38,857 bases of DNA. Origin: Alphaproteobacteria bacterium (GTDB lineage: Bacteria > Pseudomonadota > Alphaproteobacteria > UBA8366 > GCA-2717185). Under the pieces are notes generated by a model, which was given only the letters and a program-made list of their open reading frames with translations, did no database searches and was not told where the DNA came from. The stretch covers positions 1 to 38,857 of the forward strand of contig JAPKDL010000019.1 in the NCBI GenBank assembly GCA_028822585.1, in the 5' to 3' direction. This document shows, piece by piece, positions 17,584-26,094 of the stretch; position 1 is the stretch's first letter, and each line of letters begins with the position of its first letter. The translations under genes were made by a program, and so were the position numbers.

Positions 17584-17907
17584 TTAACCCCGCGAGACAA
17601 TTAGGTGGAGTTCACCTAGGTACGATTTCAAACCGTCGTTGGATAGACCCGGTTCGTTATAGTGTTGGACCCACTTCATGCCGCGTGATCCTAGATTGGG
17701 TGCCGGGCGCAGTCCGGGTTGTTCCCGCGGGGTTTCATAAGCGAGTTCGGAGACCTTGAAGGTCACGCGCGCATATTTTATGTCGCCCCACCGGCTAATA
17801 ACAAAGGCTTTGCCGCCCACTTTCCAGACCTGGGAGCCGCGCCATTGAACGACATGGGTTGTCGCGGGCAGGGAGTAGCAGAAGTCTTTGTAGTTTCGGA
17901 GTACCAT
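17584..17907 (-). CDS. MmcQ/YjbR family small protein
   Basis: A 107-residue protein with the YjbR pattern: a short N-terminal helix ending CYSLPATTHVVQW, then VWKVGGKAFVI, a central strand region (ARVTFKVSELAYE) and the late block LGSRGMKWVQHY. YjbR-like proteins have a double-wing fold and are annotated as DNA-binding by analogy; their biochemical role is poorly defined. It converges on the PLP operon and has no obvious partner. Its ATG at 17907 has no strong ribosome binding site that I can see. Family assignment rests on pattern recall, not a search. Confidence 0.75.
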   Translation of the reverse strand: MVLRNYKDFCYSLPATTHVVQWRGSQVWKVGGKAFVISRWGDIKYARVTFKVSELAYETPREQPGLRPAPNLGSRGMKWVQHYNEPGLSNDGLKSYLGELHLIVSRG

Positions 17908-17997
17908 TATTCAGAACCAGGATTTTTCGATGCGAGATTCAAATTACTTAATTGCCAATAAAAAATATAATTTGGTAATTATGTAGAGGTGGGGTTT

Positions 17998-18247
17998 ATG
18001 GCAAAGAATACATCAGTGGCCCTCGGGAAGCATTTCGAGAGCTTTATTAGCATTCCGGTTGGGAAAGGCCGTTTCGCGCCGCTAGCGTGGTTGTTCGCGC
18101 CGGATTGCTGTTACTTGAAGAACACGAAGTTAAACTTGATGCGCTTTGCGCGGCGTTAATAGCGGGGAGGAAAGTGGCCCTGCAAAGCCCTTTGATAACG
18201 ATGATTTTTTGAAGGAAACGGGGAAGAAGCATGCCGAGAAGCCCTAA
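17998..18247 (+). pseudogene. parD: Frameshifted ParD-type antitoxin remnant
   Basis: An ATG at 17998, preceded by GAGGTGGGG, begins MAKNTSVALGKHFESFIS, the signature N-terminus of ParD antitoxins. After GKGRF (about 18072) the frame slips by one. It resumes as ASVVVRAGLLLLEEHEVKLD and ALCAALIAG, the ribbon-helix-helix to linker region. A second one-base slip near 18170 restores ESGPAKPFDNDDFLKE, the toxin-binding tail, ending at TAA 18245-18247. Two independent one-base losses in a gene of about 80 codons make it non-functional as read. The ParE remnant follows directly. Confidence 0.85.
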
Positions 18248-18254
18248 AGTTGAC

Positions 18255-18614
18255 ATGCTTTTCCCGCTTGCTCGAGCTGACCTCGAAGAGATTTGGCTTT
18301 ACACCTTCAACACTTGGTCGTTCGGTCAAGCTGAAAGCTAATTCGGAAAAGATCGTTAAGAGATTTGACGCCATAGCAGAAGTAACCCAAACGGGACGAA
18401 GGGCGGATTATATCCGTTCAGTCTATTTCCGGGTTTTTGTTGGGTCGTGTATATTTTTTATCGGAAACTATGTTCTGAAATTGCAATAATCCGAATCGTT
18501 CATCGCCGAATGAATGTTACCTTTCATGATGATGACGTCGAATATTGCATTCTCGCTACCTCTTCGCCGCCAATCCCTCTGTTTTTTATGTCCTATACCG
18601 GGCGGAAATTTTAG
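18255..18614 (+). pseudogene. parE: Frameshifted ParE-type toxin remnant
   Basis: Starting eight bases after the ParD remnant, one frame gives ARADLEEIWLYTFNTWSFGQ, the ParE N-terminal helices. An extra base near 18341 shifts to ANSEKIVKRFDAIAEVTQTG and RADYIRSVYFRVFVGS. A missing base in a run of six T (about 18451) shifts again to FYRKLCSEIAIIRIVHRRMN, the conserved ParE C-terminal strands. The end is uncertain because the frame runs on to a TAG at 18612-18614, while normal ParE proteins stop soon after HRRM. Intact ParE poisons DNA gyrase. Loss of antitoxin function is tolerable only if the toxin is dead, which fits both being broken. Confidence 0.82.
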
Positions 18615-18880
18615 GTGGCGTAGAATTCGGTGGAGAAGCCACCCTAGGCTGATTTTTCGATCGCGAGGTTGACTTCGCGTAGGCGGTGGGTAGATACGCG
18701 GAGCGTCACCACTTGACCGACCCCCATCATGACGTTTAGGGACGCTACCTCGATGCCTTCGGGCGAGCACATTTCCCTAAATTTGGTTTAGGCGTGTTTA
18801 GCGTTGATTTCAGCCAGGCTCTTGGTTTAATTCTGCTTCAGAAATGCCGTCAATAAAATTTTATCGATTTGGTCGGACAT
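18611..18880 (-). pseudogene. Decayed small ORF with three in-frame stops, family unknown
   Basis: From the ATG at 18880 the minus strand reads MSDQIDKILLTAFLKQN, then a stop, then SLAEINAKHA, a stop, and FREMCSPEGIEVASLNVMMG continuing through VTLRVSTHRLREVNLAIEK. A third stop and GGFSTEFYAT follow before the final TAA. The frame is kept for 90 codons despite three nonsense codons (TAA, TAA, TAG), and the translated text has normal protein composition. I do not recognise the family. The 3' end overlaps the end of the ParE remnant by four bases. Confidence 0.5.
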
Positions 18881-19041
18881 AGCTTGCGTTCCCCTGTGTT
18901 TGCTTGCGAAAATGAGAACCTGTCGAATAAAATGAATAATGCGGTGGCGCGAGGGAATCCGACTCGCTTTTGCGACACTGGCGCTACCTAACTCTAATTA
19001 GGCCCGAGGGGCCTTCCTTTCACCTGAACACGGAGCAGCCC

Positions 19042-22000
19042 TTGTATTTCGACCGCCGTCTTTGGCAATTCACCACAGGTGTCCGCTGGCGGATTTTCTG
19101 GTCGGTGTTCATTGGTTTGTTGTCGGCGGCGGTTGGCGTCGCCCGCTTGGCCCTGCTGGGCTGGGTGTTGGCGAAAATATTCCGAGGCGACACGCTGGAA
19201 TCGCTGATCGAGCCGTTCATCCTCGTCGCGGCGATCATGGTGTTGCGCGGCGTTCTGGAATACGGACGCAATATGGTCGCGCACAAGACGGCGGCCAAGG
19301 TGCAGCTGCATCTGCGGGAAAAACTATACGCCAAGGTCGTCGAGTTGGGCCCGGCGCATTTTGGGCTGCAACGCACCGGTGACGTGATCCTGTCGCTGGT
19401 CGATGGAGTGGAGCAGCTTGAAACCTATTTCGGGCAATATCTGCCCCAGCTTTTTGTGTCCATTCTGACGCCGATTGGTATCTTTTGTTTCGTTGCCTTC
19501 CTGGATGTGCCGGTCGCCGCCATGTTGACGGTATTTGCTTTGGTCACCTTTGCCGCGCCGCAGCTCTGGCACCGGTGGGATAGCGACAACAGCATGGCGC
19601 GGTCGAAGGCGTATAAAGCGTTCGCGGCGGAGTTTCTGGATTCGATTCAAGGCTTGGGCACGTTAAAATCCTTTGGCCAAAGCGCGGCGCGCACCAAGGT
19701 GTTGGAGGAAAAAGCGCACACGCTGTTCCACAGCACCTTGTGGGTATTGGCGACGAATTCACTGTCACGCGGCATTACCGATGCGGGCATCGCTATTGGC
19801 GTTGCGTCGACCTTGGCGTTGGGGGCGTACCGGGTTGTCGATGGCACCATGAGCGTGCAGGCGTTGCTGATCATCCTCATGATGGGTATCGAAGTGTACC
19901 GGCCCCTGCGCGACATGCGCTCGCTCATGCATCAAGGCATGGTGGGGCACGCGGCGTCAATTGGCATTATGAGTTTGTTCGACTCCAAACCGCCCATTAT
20001 CGGCGATACATCCGGCGTTTCGGTAGGGGAGATTACGCCGACGGTGGAATTCGATCACGTACGCTTCGCTTATCCGGGTGGGCGCGGCGCGGCGCATGAG
20101 GATTTGTCGTTCAAGGTGGGCATAGGCGAACGGATCGGCGTTGTTGGTCCCAGCGGCGCTGGGAAATCCTCCATCGTCAAGCTGCTGTTGCGCACCTATG
20201 ACCCCAACGCCGGGACAATCCGCCTAGGCGGGCATGATCTGCGGGATTTGAGCTTCGCTGATATTCGCAGCCAACTCGCCATTGTCGGGCAGGACACCTA
20301 TCTGTTCCACGGCACGGTTGAGGACAATATCCGCTTTGGGCGCCCGGACGCTAGTCCTGAAGACTTAGACGCGGCGGCGCGCGCGGCGAACGCGACCGTC
20401 TTCATCGAAGAATTGCCACAAGGCTACGCCACAGTCATCGGCGAACGCGGATTGAAGCTATCGGGCGGGCAGCGGCAACGCATCGCCATCGCCCGTGCCT
20501 TGTTGCGCGATGCGCCGATCCTGGTGCTGGATGAGGCGCTGTCGTCGGTGGATGCGGAAAACGAAGCGGTGATTCAGGACGCACTCGACCGGTTGATGAA
20601 GGGCCGCACCACGTTGATCTTCGCCCACCGCCTGTCTAGCGTGATCGGTGCGGATCGGATATTGGCCTTGAACGATGGGCGTATTGCAGAAAGCGGGACT
20701 CATAGCGAACTTATGGCCGCGCGCGGTGTTTATTTCCGGTTGATGGAAGGCCAGGCGGAACAAGCGGAATCGGTTGAACCGTTTCTGCGCGACGAGGATA
20801 TGGGGGCGCAGGAAGCCGAAGTTCCAGGCACCGAAATACGTCGGGTCGAGGCGCCTGCGGAGCCAACCAACTCTATCCTTCGCGCCGAAGGGCTGGGGTG
20901 GGGCGGGGCGATCAAGTCGCTGTTTGGGCATATTGTTCCGTACAAGGCGGAGTTGGTTTTAACCTTTGTTCTGGGCGTCACACGGGTGGCGGCGTTGATC
21001 GGCGTTGGCGCGATAAGCGCGTTGATCGTCGCGTCGGTGAAGCGGGGCGAGTCGTTCGATACGTTGTTGATTGTGTTGGCGGTCATGGCGCCGTTGGCGG
21101 GAATACTGCATTGGTTTGAATCCTGGACGGCGCATCACATGGCATTCCGATTGCTGGCGGAAATGCGCGTTGCGCTGTTCAAGAAACTCGACCGGTTGGC
21201 GCCGGCCTATCTGGTGCGGCGACGTACAGGCGATCTGGTGTCCATGGCGACCCAGGATGTGGAAACGGTTGAATTCTTCTTCGCCCACACGGTGGCGCCC
21301 GCCTTCGTCGCATTATTGGTGCCCGCGGCGGTGTTGGTGACATTGGCGTCGTTCGGGTGGCAAATGGCGTTGGCGTTGGCGCCGTTTCTGGCCATTGTCA
21401 GCCTCAGTCCGTTTTTTATGCGCGGTCGAATCGACAGGCTGGGATCGCGCGCGAGAGAGGCGCTAGGTGACTTGAATGCGCATAGCGTCGACACGATCCA
21501 GGGCCTTGGCGAAATAACAGCGTTTCAACAGGAAGGCGAACGGGGACGGCAATTTATCGACCGGGTCAAAGCCCACCACGCCTTACGCCTCCCGTTTTTC
21601 AGCGATTTGACGCTGCAGACGTCGATCCTTGAAGCTGCGACGGGACTGGGCGGGCTGGTGGTTGTCGTCACTGGGCTTGGGCTTGTCGCGGACGGCGCGA
21701 TTGACCGGACGATCCTGCCCTTGATGAGCGTATTGGCGATGTCCGCGTTTCTACCGGTGTCCGAAATCGCTAATATTGGCCGCCAGTTGGCGGATACGTT
21801 GGGGTCGACGCGGCGTCTACATGCGGTGGATCAAGAAGACGTGCCGGTCACCGATGGTGCCGGGGTAGATGTTTTGAACAAGGAAACAGGCGGCGTGTCT
21901 TTAAGCCTTGATCATGTGATTTTCGCCTATGCGGGAACAGATAAGCCCGCGCTGGCGGATGTGTCGTTTGAAGCGCCGGCGGGCAGCACCGTGGCGCTTG

Positions 22001-22641
22001 TAGGCCCATCGGGCGCGGGCAAGACGACGACGGCGCATCTGCTGATGCGATTCTGGGACCCGGACACGGGTGTGGTGCGTATGAATGGTTGTGATTTACG
22101 GGACTATGAACTTGACGATTTACGCAACCGCATCGCGCTTGTGGCGCAAGACACCTATTTGTTCAACGACACGTTAGGCGCCAACATCATGATCGCCAAA
22201 CCGGACGCCAGCGAGGCCGAACTTGACGCCGCGTTGGACCGGGCGTCGCTACGAGACTTTGTCGCGACGTTGCCGGAGGGATTGGATACGCCGGTGGGCG
22301 AGCGTGGCATGCGGTTGTCAGGCGGCCAGCGGCAGCGCGTGGCGATTTCCCGCGCTTTCCTGAAAGACGCGCCGGTGCTGATCCTGGACGAAGCGACATC
22401 CCATTTGGACGCGGTCAATGAACAGGCGGTCCGCACGGCGTTGAACGAGTTGATGAGCAACCGGACCACTATCGTCATCGCGCATCGGCTGTCGACGATC
22501 CGCAATGCTGATTTGATTGTCGTCATGGAAAATGGCCGGGTCGCTGAAACCGGCACGCATGACACGTTGCTCGCGAGTCGCGGGCTTTACGCGCATCTGG
22601 TGTCGCGACAGCTTTCGGGACGGCAAGCCGCGGCGGAATAA
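19042..22641 (+). CDS. Fused ABC exporter with two transmembrane and two ATPase domains
   Basis: A single chain of 1199 residues from the TTG at 19042, which has GGAG seven bases upstream; the frame is open to 18970, but that part is not family-like. Order is TMD1, NBD1, linker, TMD2, NBD2. NBD1 has GPSGAGKS (K375), Q-loop VGQDTYLFHGT, signature LSGGQRQR, Walker B ILVLDEA and H-loop AHRLSS. NBD2 has GPSGAGKT (K994), VAQDTYLFNDT, LSGGQRQR, VLILDEAT and AHRLST. Both ATP sites look catalytically complete, unlike many heterodimeric exporters with one degenerate site. CydDC-like or lipid/peptide exporters are possible homologues, but the cargo is unknown. No cyd or biosynthetic genes are adjacent. 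Upstream lies the parDE fossil, so the promoter is probably in 18881-19041. Confidence 0.9.
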   Translation: MYFDRRLWQFTTGVRWRIFWSVFIGLLSAAVGVARLALLGWVLAKIFRGDTLESLIEPFILVAAIMVLRGVLEYGRNMVAHKTAAKVQLHLREKLYAKVVELGPAHFGLQRTGDVILSLVDGVEQLETYFGQYLPQLFVSILTPIGIFCFVAFLDVPVAAMLTVFALVTFAAPQLWHRWDSDNSMARSKAYKAFAAEFLDSIQGLGTLKSFGQSAARTKVLEEKAHTLFHSTLWVLATNSLSRGITDAGIAIGVASTLALGAYRVVDGTMSVQALLIILMMGIEVYRPLRDMRSLMHQGMVGHAASIGIMSLFDSKPPIIGDTSGVSVGEITPTVEFDHVRFAYPGGRGAAHEDLSFKVGIGERIGVVGPSGAGKSSIVKLLLRTYDPNAGTIRLGGHDLRDLSFADIRSQLAIVGQDTYLFHGTVEDNIRFGRPDASPEDLDAAARAANATVFIEELPQGYATVIGERGLKLSGGQRQRIAIARALLRDAPILVLDEALSSVDAENEAVIQDALDRLMKGRTTLIFAHRLSSVIGADRILALNDGRIAESGTHSELMAARGVYFRLMEGQAEQAESVEPFLRDEDMGAQEAEVPGTEIRRVEAPAEPTNSILRAEGLGWGGAIKSLFGHIVPYKAELVLTFVLGVTRVAALIGVGAISALIVASVKRGESFDTLLIVLAVMAPLAGILHWFESWTAHHMAFRLLAEMRVALFKKLDRLAPAYLVRRRTGDLVSMATQDVETVEFFFAHTVAPAFVALLVPAAVLVTLASFGWQMALALAPFLAIVSLSPFFMRGRIDRLGSRAREALGDLNAHSVDTIQGLGEITAFQQEGERGRQFIDRVKAHHALRLPFFSDLTLQTSILEAATGLGGLVVVVTGLGLVADGAIDRTILPLMSVLAMSAFLPVSEIANIGRQLADTLGSTRRLHAVDQEDVPVTDGAGVDVLNKETGGVSLSLDHVIFAYAGTDKPALADVSFEAPAGSTVALVGPSGAGKTTTAHLLMRFWDPDTGVVRMNGCDLRDYELDDLRNRIALVAQDTYLFNDTLGANIMIAKPDASEAELDAALDRASLRDFVATLPEGLDTPVGERGMRLSGGQRQRVAISRAFLKDAPVLILDEATSHLDAVNEQAVRTALNELMSNRTTIVIAHRLSTIRNADLIVVMENGRVAETGTHDTLLASRGLYAHLVSRQLSGRQAAAE

Positions 22642-22647
22642 GTGTGG

Positions 22648-23430
22648 TTACGTGGTAACCTCGGCGAGAAAAATCGATAGAAGCCGGACGCAGTCATCGG
22701 CGTGGGTGGTAATCAGGAAATGGCTGGCGCCGTCAACCACAGCGGGGCGCACATTTGGCAAACTCCTGGTCAACGCATCGGTGATTGCAACCATCGAGGG
22801 GATCGCCAATCCGCCGCGTACCACCAATGCCGGGATGTTGAGCTGAGCCAAGTCTTCGTGATTGATATAAGTGGTTTTAACCGACCGCCAGTCCAGAACG
22901 TTTGAGCCCGCCGTCGTACGGCAATAGCCTTGCGCTGCGTCCTGCATGGCGTCGAAAGATCCTTCACCGCCCCAATAATCAATAATTTGCCTTGCGGCGT
23001 TGCGTTCTCCGGCTTCAAAGTTATCGCTGACCGCCAGCATTTCCTCATATGTCGCGCCCCGGTCGCGCAGGAAAAACCGGGCTGGCCTCGAAGGTTGCGA
23101 TGCTTTTGGTATCCGCAACGTTGGCCAACGCGATCGTCAGCGTAACGGCGCCGCCCAAAGAATGCGCGACCAGATGAAGGGGTGCGTCGATGCGGCGCGC
23201 CACGGCGTCCAGAATTCGAATTTGATACTCTATGAGCGGGTCGTGGAGGGTGCGGGTTTCCTGTGTGCCGCCATATCCGAGAAGACTGGTCCCTACAAAG
23301 CGATAGGTCTGCGGCAGGAGCTTCTGTACGCTGCGCCATGCCGCGGGCGTACAGAAGGAACCCGGTAAAAAACCGCCGAACCGTCACCGGTTTCCTGATA
23401 GTTGATCTCCCCACCCTCCAGTTTCAACAT
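22648..23430 (-). pseudogene. Alpha/beta hydrolase with two frameshifts
   Basis: From the ATG at 23430 the minus strand encodes MLKLEGGEINYQETGDGSAV. A missing T in a run of six (plus-strand A at 23367-23372) then breaks the frame. One frame over comes FLPGSFCTPAAWRS, LLGYGGTQETRTLHDPL and the nucleophile elbow LVAHSLGGAVTL. An extra base near 23075-23080 breaks it again after TFEASPVF. The last frame gives LRDRGATYEEMLAV through VDGASHFLITTHADDC, with the catalytic His in SHFL. Repaired, it would be about 260 residues, a normal hydrolase with Ser and His present. Both slips are next to homopolymers, so sequencing error is a real alternative. It follows the SnoaL-like gene by ten bases in the same direction. 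Confidence 0.8.
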
Positions 23431-23440
23431 GGCGGCGACC

Positions 23441-23899
23441 TTAAACCATTTCCGGGCGGTCGCCGTAAGAGAGTTGGGGGACGTTTTGGTTTAGGGAGAA
23501 ATGCGAATGGATGGCGAGCCAGGGGTCGGATGGCATTGCGCGGCGGAATACGATTGTGGCGCGACCGGGCCGGTCATAGGGGGTCTGGTCTTGGTGGAAC
23601 CCGGTTGATCCCCACGGCACGACGCCGTAGGCGAAGCAACGGTCGGACGACACATCCAATTTTAATTGATCCATCTTGAAGGCGAATTTTTCAATTTTCG
23701 ACCAGACGGAACGCCATTGCTGGGCGATTATATTATCACGGGATACGATCACGTCTTCATAGGTGCCGAATCCGACAGCGTCTTTGTCAAACAAGGGTGT
23801 CGCGGCGGTGAAGTTTACATCCGAGACGTGTTTGTGCATGGTTTCGAACCATGCATGAATCGCCGCTGTGTCGATATCAAATTCGCTGGATGTCGTCAT
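23441..23899 (-). CDS. SnoaL-like / NTF2-fold protein
   Basis: A 152-residue protein with the NTF2-like pattern used by SnoaL polyketide cyclases, SgcJ-type and DUF4440 proteins. It has an N-terminal helix pair (IHAWFETMHKHVSDVNFTAATPLFDKDAVGFGT), then VIVSRDNIIAQQWRSVW and a beta-rich half ending WLAIHSHFSLN. The fold binds or isomerises small hydrophobic compounds, or acts as a ketosteroid-isomerase-like enzyme; no specific catalytic residues can be assigned. It is upstream of the broken alpha/beta hydrolase and divergent from the broken SDR. It may be the surviving member of a small lost catabolic cluster. Confidence 0.75.
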   Translation of the reverse strand: MTTSSEFDIDTAAIHAWFETMHKHVSDVNFTAATPLFDKDAVGFGTYEDVIVSRDNIIAQQWRSVWSKIEKFAFKMDQLKLDVSSDRCFAYGVVPWGSTGFHQDQTPYDRPGRATIVFRRAMPSDPWLAIHSHFSLNQNVPQLSYGDRPEMV

Positions 23900-23989
23900 G
23901 ATGTCCTCAAATGTATTGTAATCCAGACGCAGCGTAACGGAGTCCGCCTGAAAGGAAATTTAAATATTGACGCCAAAGTTGAAAAAAAG

Positions 23990-24746
23990 GTGAATACAAG
24001 CGGGTCATCATCGTCACGGGAGCGGCTAGTGGTATTGGCGCTACCGTTGCGCACGGGCTGGCTGGACCGGGAATTGCCTTTGTTTTGCACACGCGGCGTA
24101 ATGAAGCGGGGTTGACTGCGGTGGGCACAGATGCGCGCGCTGCTGGCGCGGATGTAGTGATTGATTTACGTGACCTGGCGGAAGAAAGCGCGGGGGAGAG
24201 TCTGGTCGAAGCGACTGTCGCGTCGTTTGGCCGAGTCTATCAAATTATCAGCAATGTGGGTTTCGCCGATAAGCGCCGTGTCGGAGACTTCGACTTACAG
24301 GATTATCGGGCGTCTAACGGGACAATTTCAGAGGCATTTTTAGGGCTAACCAGTCCCGCCTTGCCTTATTGGGCGGCAAGCGAACGGGGGCGGGTAGTCG
24401 CAGTCAGCTCTTTTGTCGCGCATATTTTTGGCGCGAACGATGTTATTTTTTCATGACCGCCGCCGTTAAGGGCGAAGTTGAGGCCCTTGCGAAAGCGTTG
24501 GCGTATCAACTGGTGCCGTCCGTCGTTTGTTTCAATTGTGTTGCGCCGGGATATACGCAGAAAGAGGCTGGTACGTATCAAGGTGTTTCCAACGGAGGCT
24601 TGCACCAAGCCGCGGGTTTGGCGCCGATGAAAACCTTGGTGACGCCCGACGATGTCGCGGCGGCGGTGCCGTTCCTGTTAAGCCGGGACACTGCCCGCAT
24701 CATAGGACAGGTAATCCATGTTGATGCGGGGTTGGGCTTACTGTAA
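23990..24746 (+). pseudogene. Short-chain dehydrogenase with two frameshifts
   Basis: A GTG at 23990 starts MNT, then one missing base shifts to KRVIIVTGAASGIGATVAHG, the Rossmann entry with its glycine motif. The frame holds through ADVVIDLRDLAEE, ISNVGFADKRRVGDFDLQDY and VVAVSSFVAHIFGANDV. A missing T in a run of six (24446-24451) shifts to MTAAVKGEVEALAKALAYQL and IIGQVIHVDAGLGLL, the SDR C-terminus. The Tyr of the usual YxxxK appears as Thr in TAAVK, a variant seen in some diverged SDRs. Repaired length is about 252 residues. It diverges from the SnoaL-like gene. True decay or sequencing error are both possible. Confidence 0.78.
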
Positions 24747-24998
24747 ACGGTCTTGTTGTGAACGGGCTTGCTTTAGAAGCGATACCCAGGGCCTATCCAT
24801 CGTCATATAAATTGGAACATTCAGTTGATCGGGAAAGCGATGATTGCGCATGGTGTAAGCTTTTAAACAGGGAAATAGTTTATTATGACCGGCTCTTGTT
24901 TTGGACCTGGGCACAATACATTTTTAATGACCCCTTGAATGTCTTTAAACTATATATAAAAGCATGAGTATATTTTTAATATACAATTGTGGAATAAC
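24747..24998. promoter_or_regulatory. AT-rich promoter region of the XRE regulator with a perfect dyad
   Basis: GTATATT-ttt-AATATAC (24968-24984) is a perfect seven-base inverted repeat 14 bases before the XRE start. Just upstream are TTGAAT (24935) and ctatatataaaa, which could supply promoter elements, although no pair with a standard 17-base spacing is clear. A dyad in this place is the usual site for autoregulation by a dimeric helix-turn-helix protein. The rest of the gap shows no gene. Confidence 0.45.
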
Positions 24999-25394
24999 AT
25001 GGCGAAAGCAAAACGCAGAACAGTGCAAGAGCATGGTGCCCACCCGGTTGATGTGCTTGTAGGGCAACGTGTTCGGATGCGGCGTGTGTTGTGCGGCCTT
25101 AGCCAAACAGTCCTCGCCAATCGCATTGGATTGACCTTCCAGCAGCTCCAAAAATATGAAAGTGGTATGAACCGGATTTCGTCCAGCAAGCTTTGGGCGA
25201 TTGCGTGCGAACTCGACGCGCCGGTACAATGGTTCTTTACGGACGCTGTTGCAGGCAAAGGCCCTGACGTTGAGTTTGGCACGAAGCGCGAAACGCTGGA
25301 ATTAGTGCGCAATTTCATGAACATCGAGTCCGATGAAACGCGTCAATTGTTCCTGTCGTTGATGCAATCGGTCAGCAATCAATCGGCGGCGTGA
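24999..25394 (+). CDS. XRE-family helix-turn-helix transcriptional regulator
   Basis: A 131-residue regulator from the ATG at 24999. The Cro/C1-type domain covers about residues 17-75: VDVLVGQRVRMRRVLCGLSQ, TVLANRIGLTFQQLQKYESG, MNRISSSKLWAIACELDAPV. The helix-turn-helix itself is around LSQTVLANRIGLTFQQLQKYE. After FF the C-terminal half (ETLELVRNFMNIESDETRQL) is a short helical tail probably used for dimerisation. This size and pattern are common in alphaproteobacterial chromosomes. It stands alone, with a broken SDR upstream and a convergent secreted-protein gene downstream. Self-repression through the dyad just upstream is likely but unproven. Confidence 0.88.
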   Translation: MAKAKRRTVQEHGAHPVDVLVGQRVRMRRVLCGLSQTVLANRIGLTFQQLQKYESGMNRISSSKLWAIACELDAPVQWFFTDAVAGKGPDVEFGTKRETLELVRNFMNIESDETRQLFLSLMQSVSNQSAA

Positions 25395-25410
25395 AAAACG
25401 CCGCCGATTG
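25380..25410. terminator. Bidirectional hairpin between convergent genes
   Basis: CAATCGGCGGCGT and ACGCCGCCGATTG form a perfect 13-base-pair stem around a five-base loop (gaaaa). The left arm includes the XRE stop codon, and the hairpin lies 15 bases from the end of the convergent secreted-protein gene. Stem strength and position favour a transcription end signal for both genes. There is no long T-run on either strand, so it may be a weak intrinsic terminator or an mRNA-stabilising structure. Confidence 0.55.
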
Positions 25411-25424
25411 ACCTGGTTCCGGAT

Positions 25425-25937
25425 TTAGTGTCTTGCTCGGGGGTTTGGTTGGGTCGCAGATTGTATCATGAGCGTTGTCATCGTAAATCCGGGGAATGCT
25501 GAGTCCGCGGCTTCGCTGGTTTTTATGCTTGTGCTAATGACTTTAAAACGCTTACCGCTTGCCGCCAAAGATGCGGATCCTTCGTAAATTACTTGGTGCG
25601 GTTGATGTGTCATGGCTGTTGTGACGAAACAAAGCTTGCCGCTTAGAGCGTCTTGTAGCGCCGTCCAATAGGCGTCGTATTCCGGGCTGTTCGCTTTAGC
25701 CCCCTTAACGTAGAAATTATTCGCGCCCCGGGCAATTTTTACAATGAGCCCTTCATGCGAATTCCCACACACCAATGATTTTCCAGGTTCCGTTCGCCAT
25801 TTTTTCAGGGTGATAGGCGCGCTGTCCGCGACGGCTTCACAGCTTATGACGGCAAGCAAGGCGACGCCAAACCAGGTACGAAACAGGGAGCGAAAGAGGC
25901 TGGGGGCGATAGCGGCGAGAGGCGAGCAGTGGGCCAT
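25425..25937 (-). CDS. Putative secreted protein of unknown function
   Basis: A 170-residue protein with an N-terminal signal peptide. Basic residues (FRSLFR) are followed by a hydrophobic stretch FGVALLAVISC and a likely signal peptidase I site after AVA (residue 37). The mature part has only two cysteines, in LVCGNSHEGL and GKLCFVTTA, which could form one disulfide in the periplasm. There is no lipobox at the predicted cleavage site. The ATG at 25937 has AGGAA about eight bases upstream. I do not recognise a domain. Its neighbours do not suggest a role. Confidence 0.7.
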   Translation of the reverse strand: MAHCSPLAAIAPSLFRSLFRTWFGVALLAVISCEAVADSAPITLKKWRTEPGKSLVCGNSHEGLIVKIARGANNFYVKGAKANSPEYDAYWTALQDALSGKLCFVTTAMTHQPHQVIYEGSASLAASGKRFKVISTSIKTSEAADSAFPGFTMTTLMIQSATQPNPRARH

Positions 25938-26094
25938 TATGGGTTCCTATAAAATTCAGCATTCATTATAACCGACCTCCCTTCTAAGTTTCCATTTCAA
26001 TAAATATTCCGTCTGGCGTGACATCGTGCAAATGGCCTATTGTGACGGTTCAGGAACCCAGGATCGCGGGCGTAATTAAGGAGAAATTCAAGCC

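Noticed and set aside
22646-22660. GGTTAC-gtg-GTAACC hairpin between convergent genes as a terminator
   Set aside because: Six base pairs with a three-base loop and no T-run is too weak, and it overlaps codons of the hydrolase remnant.
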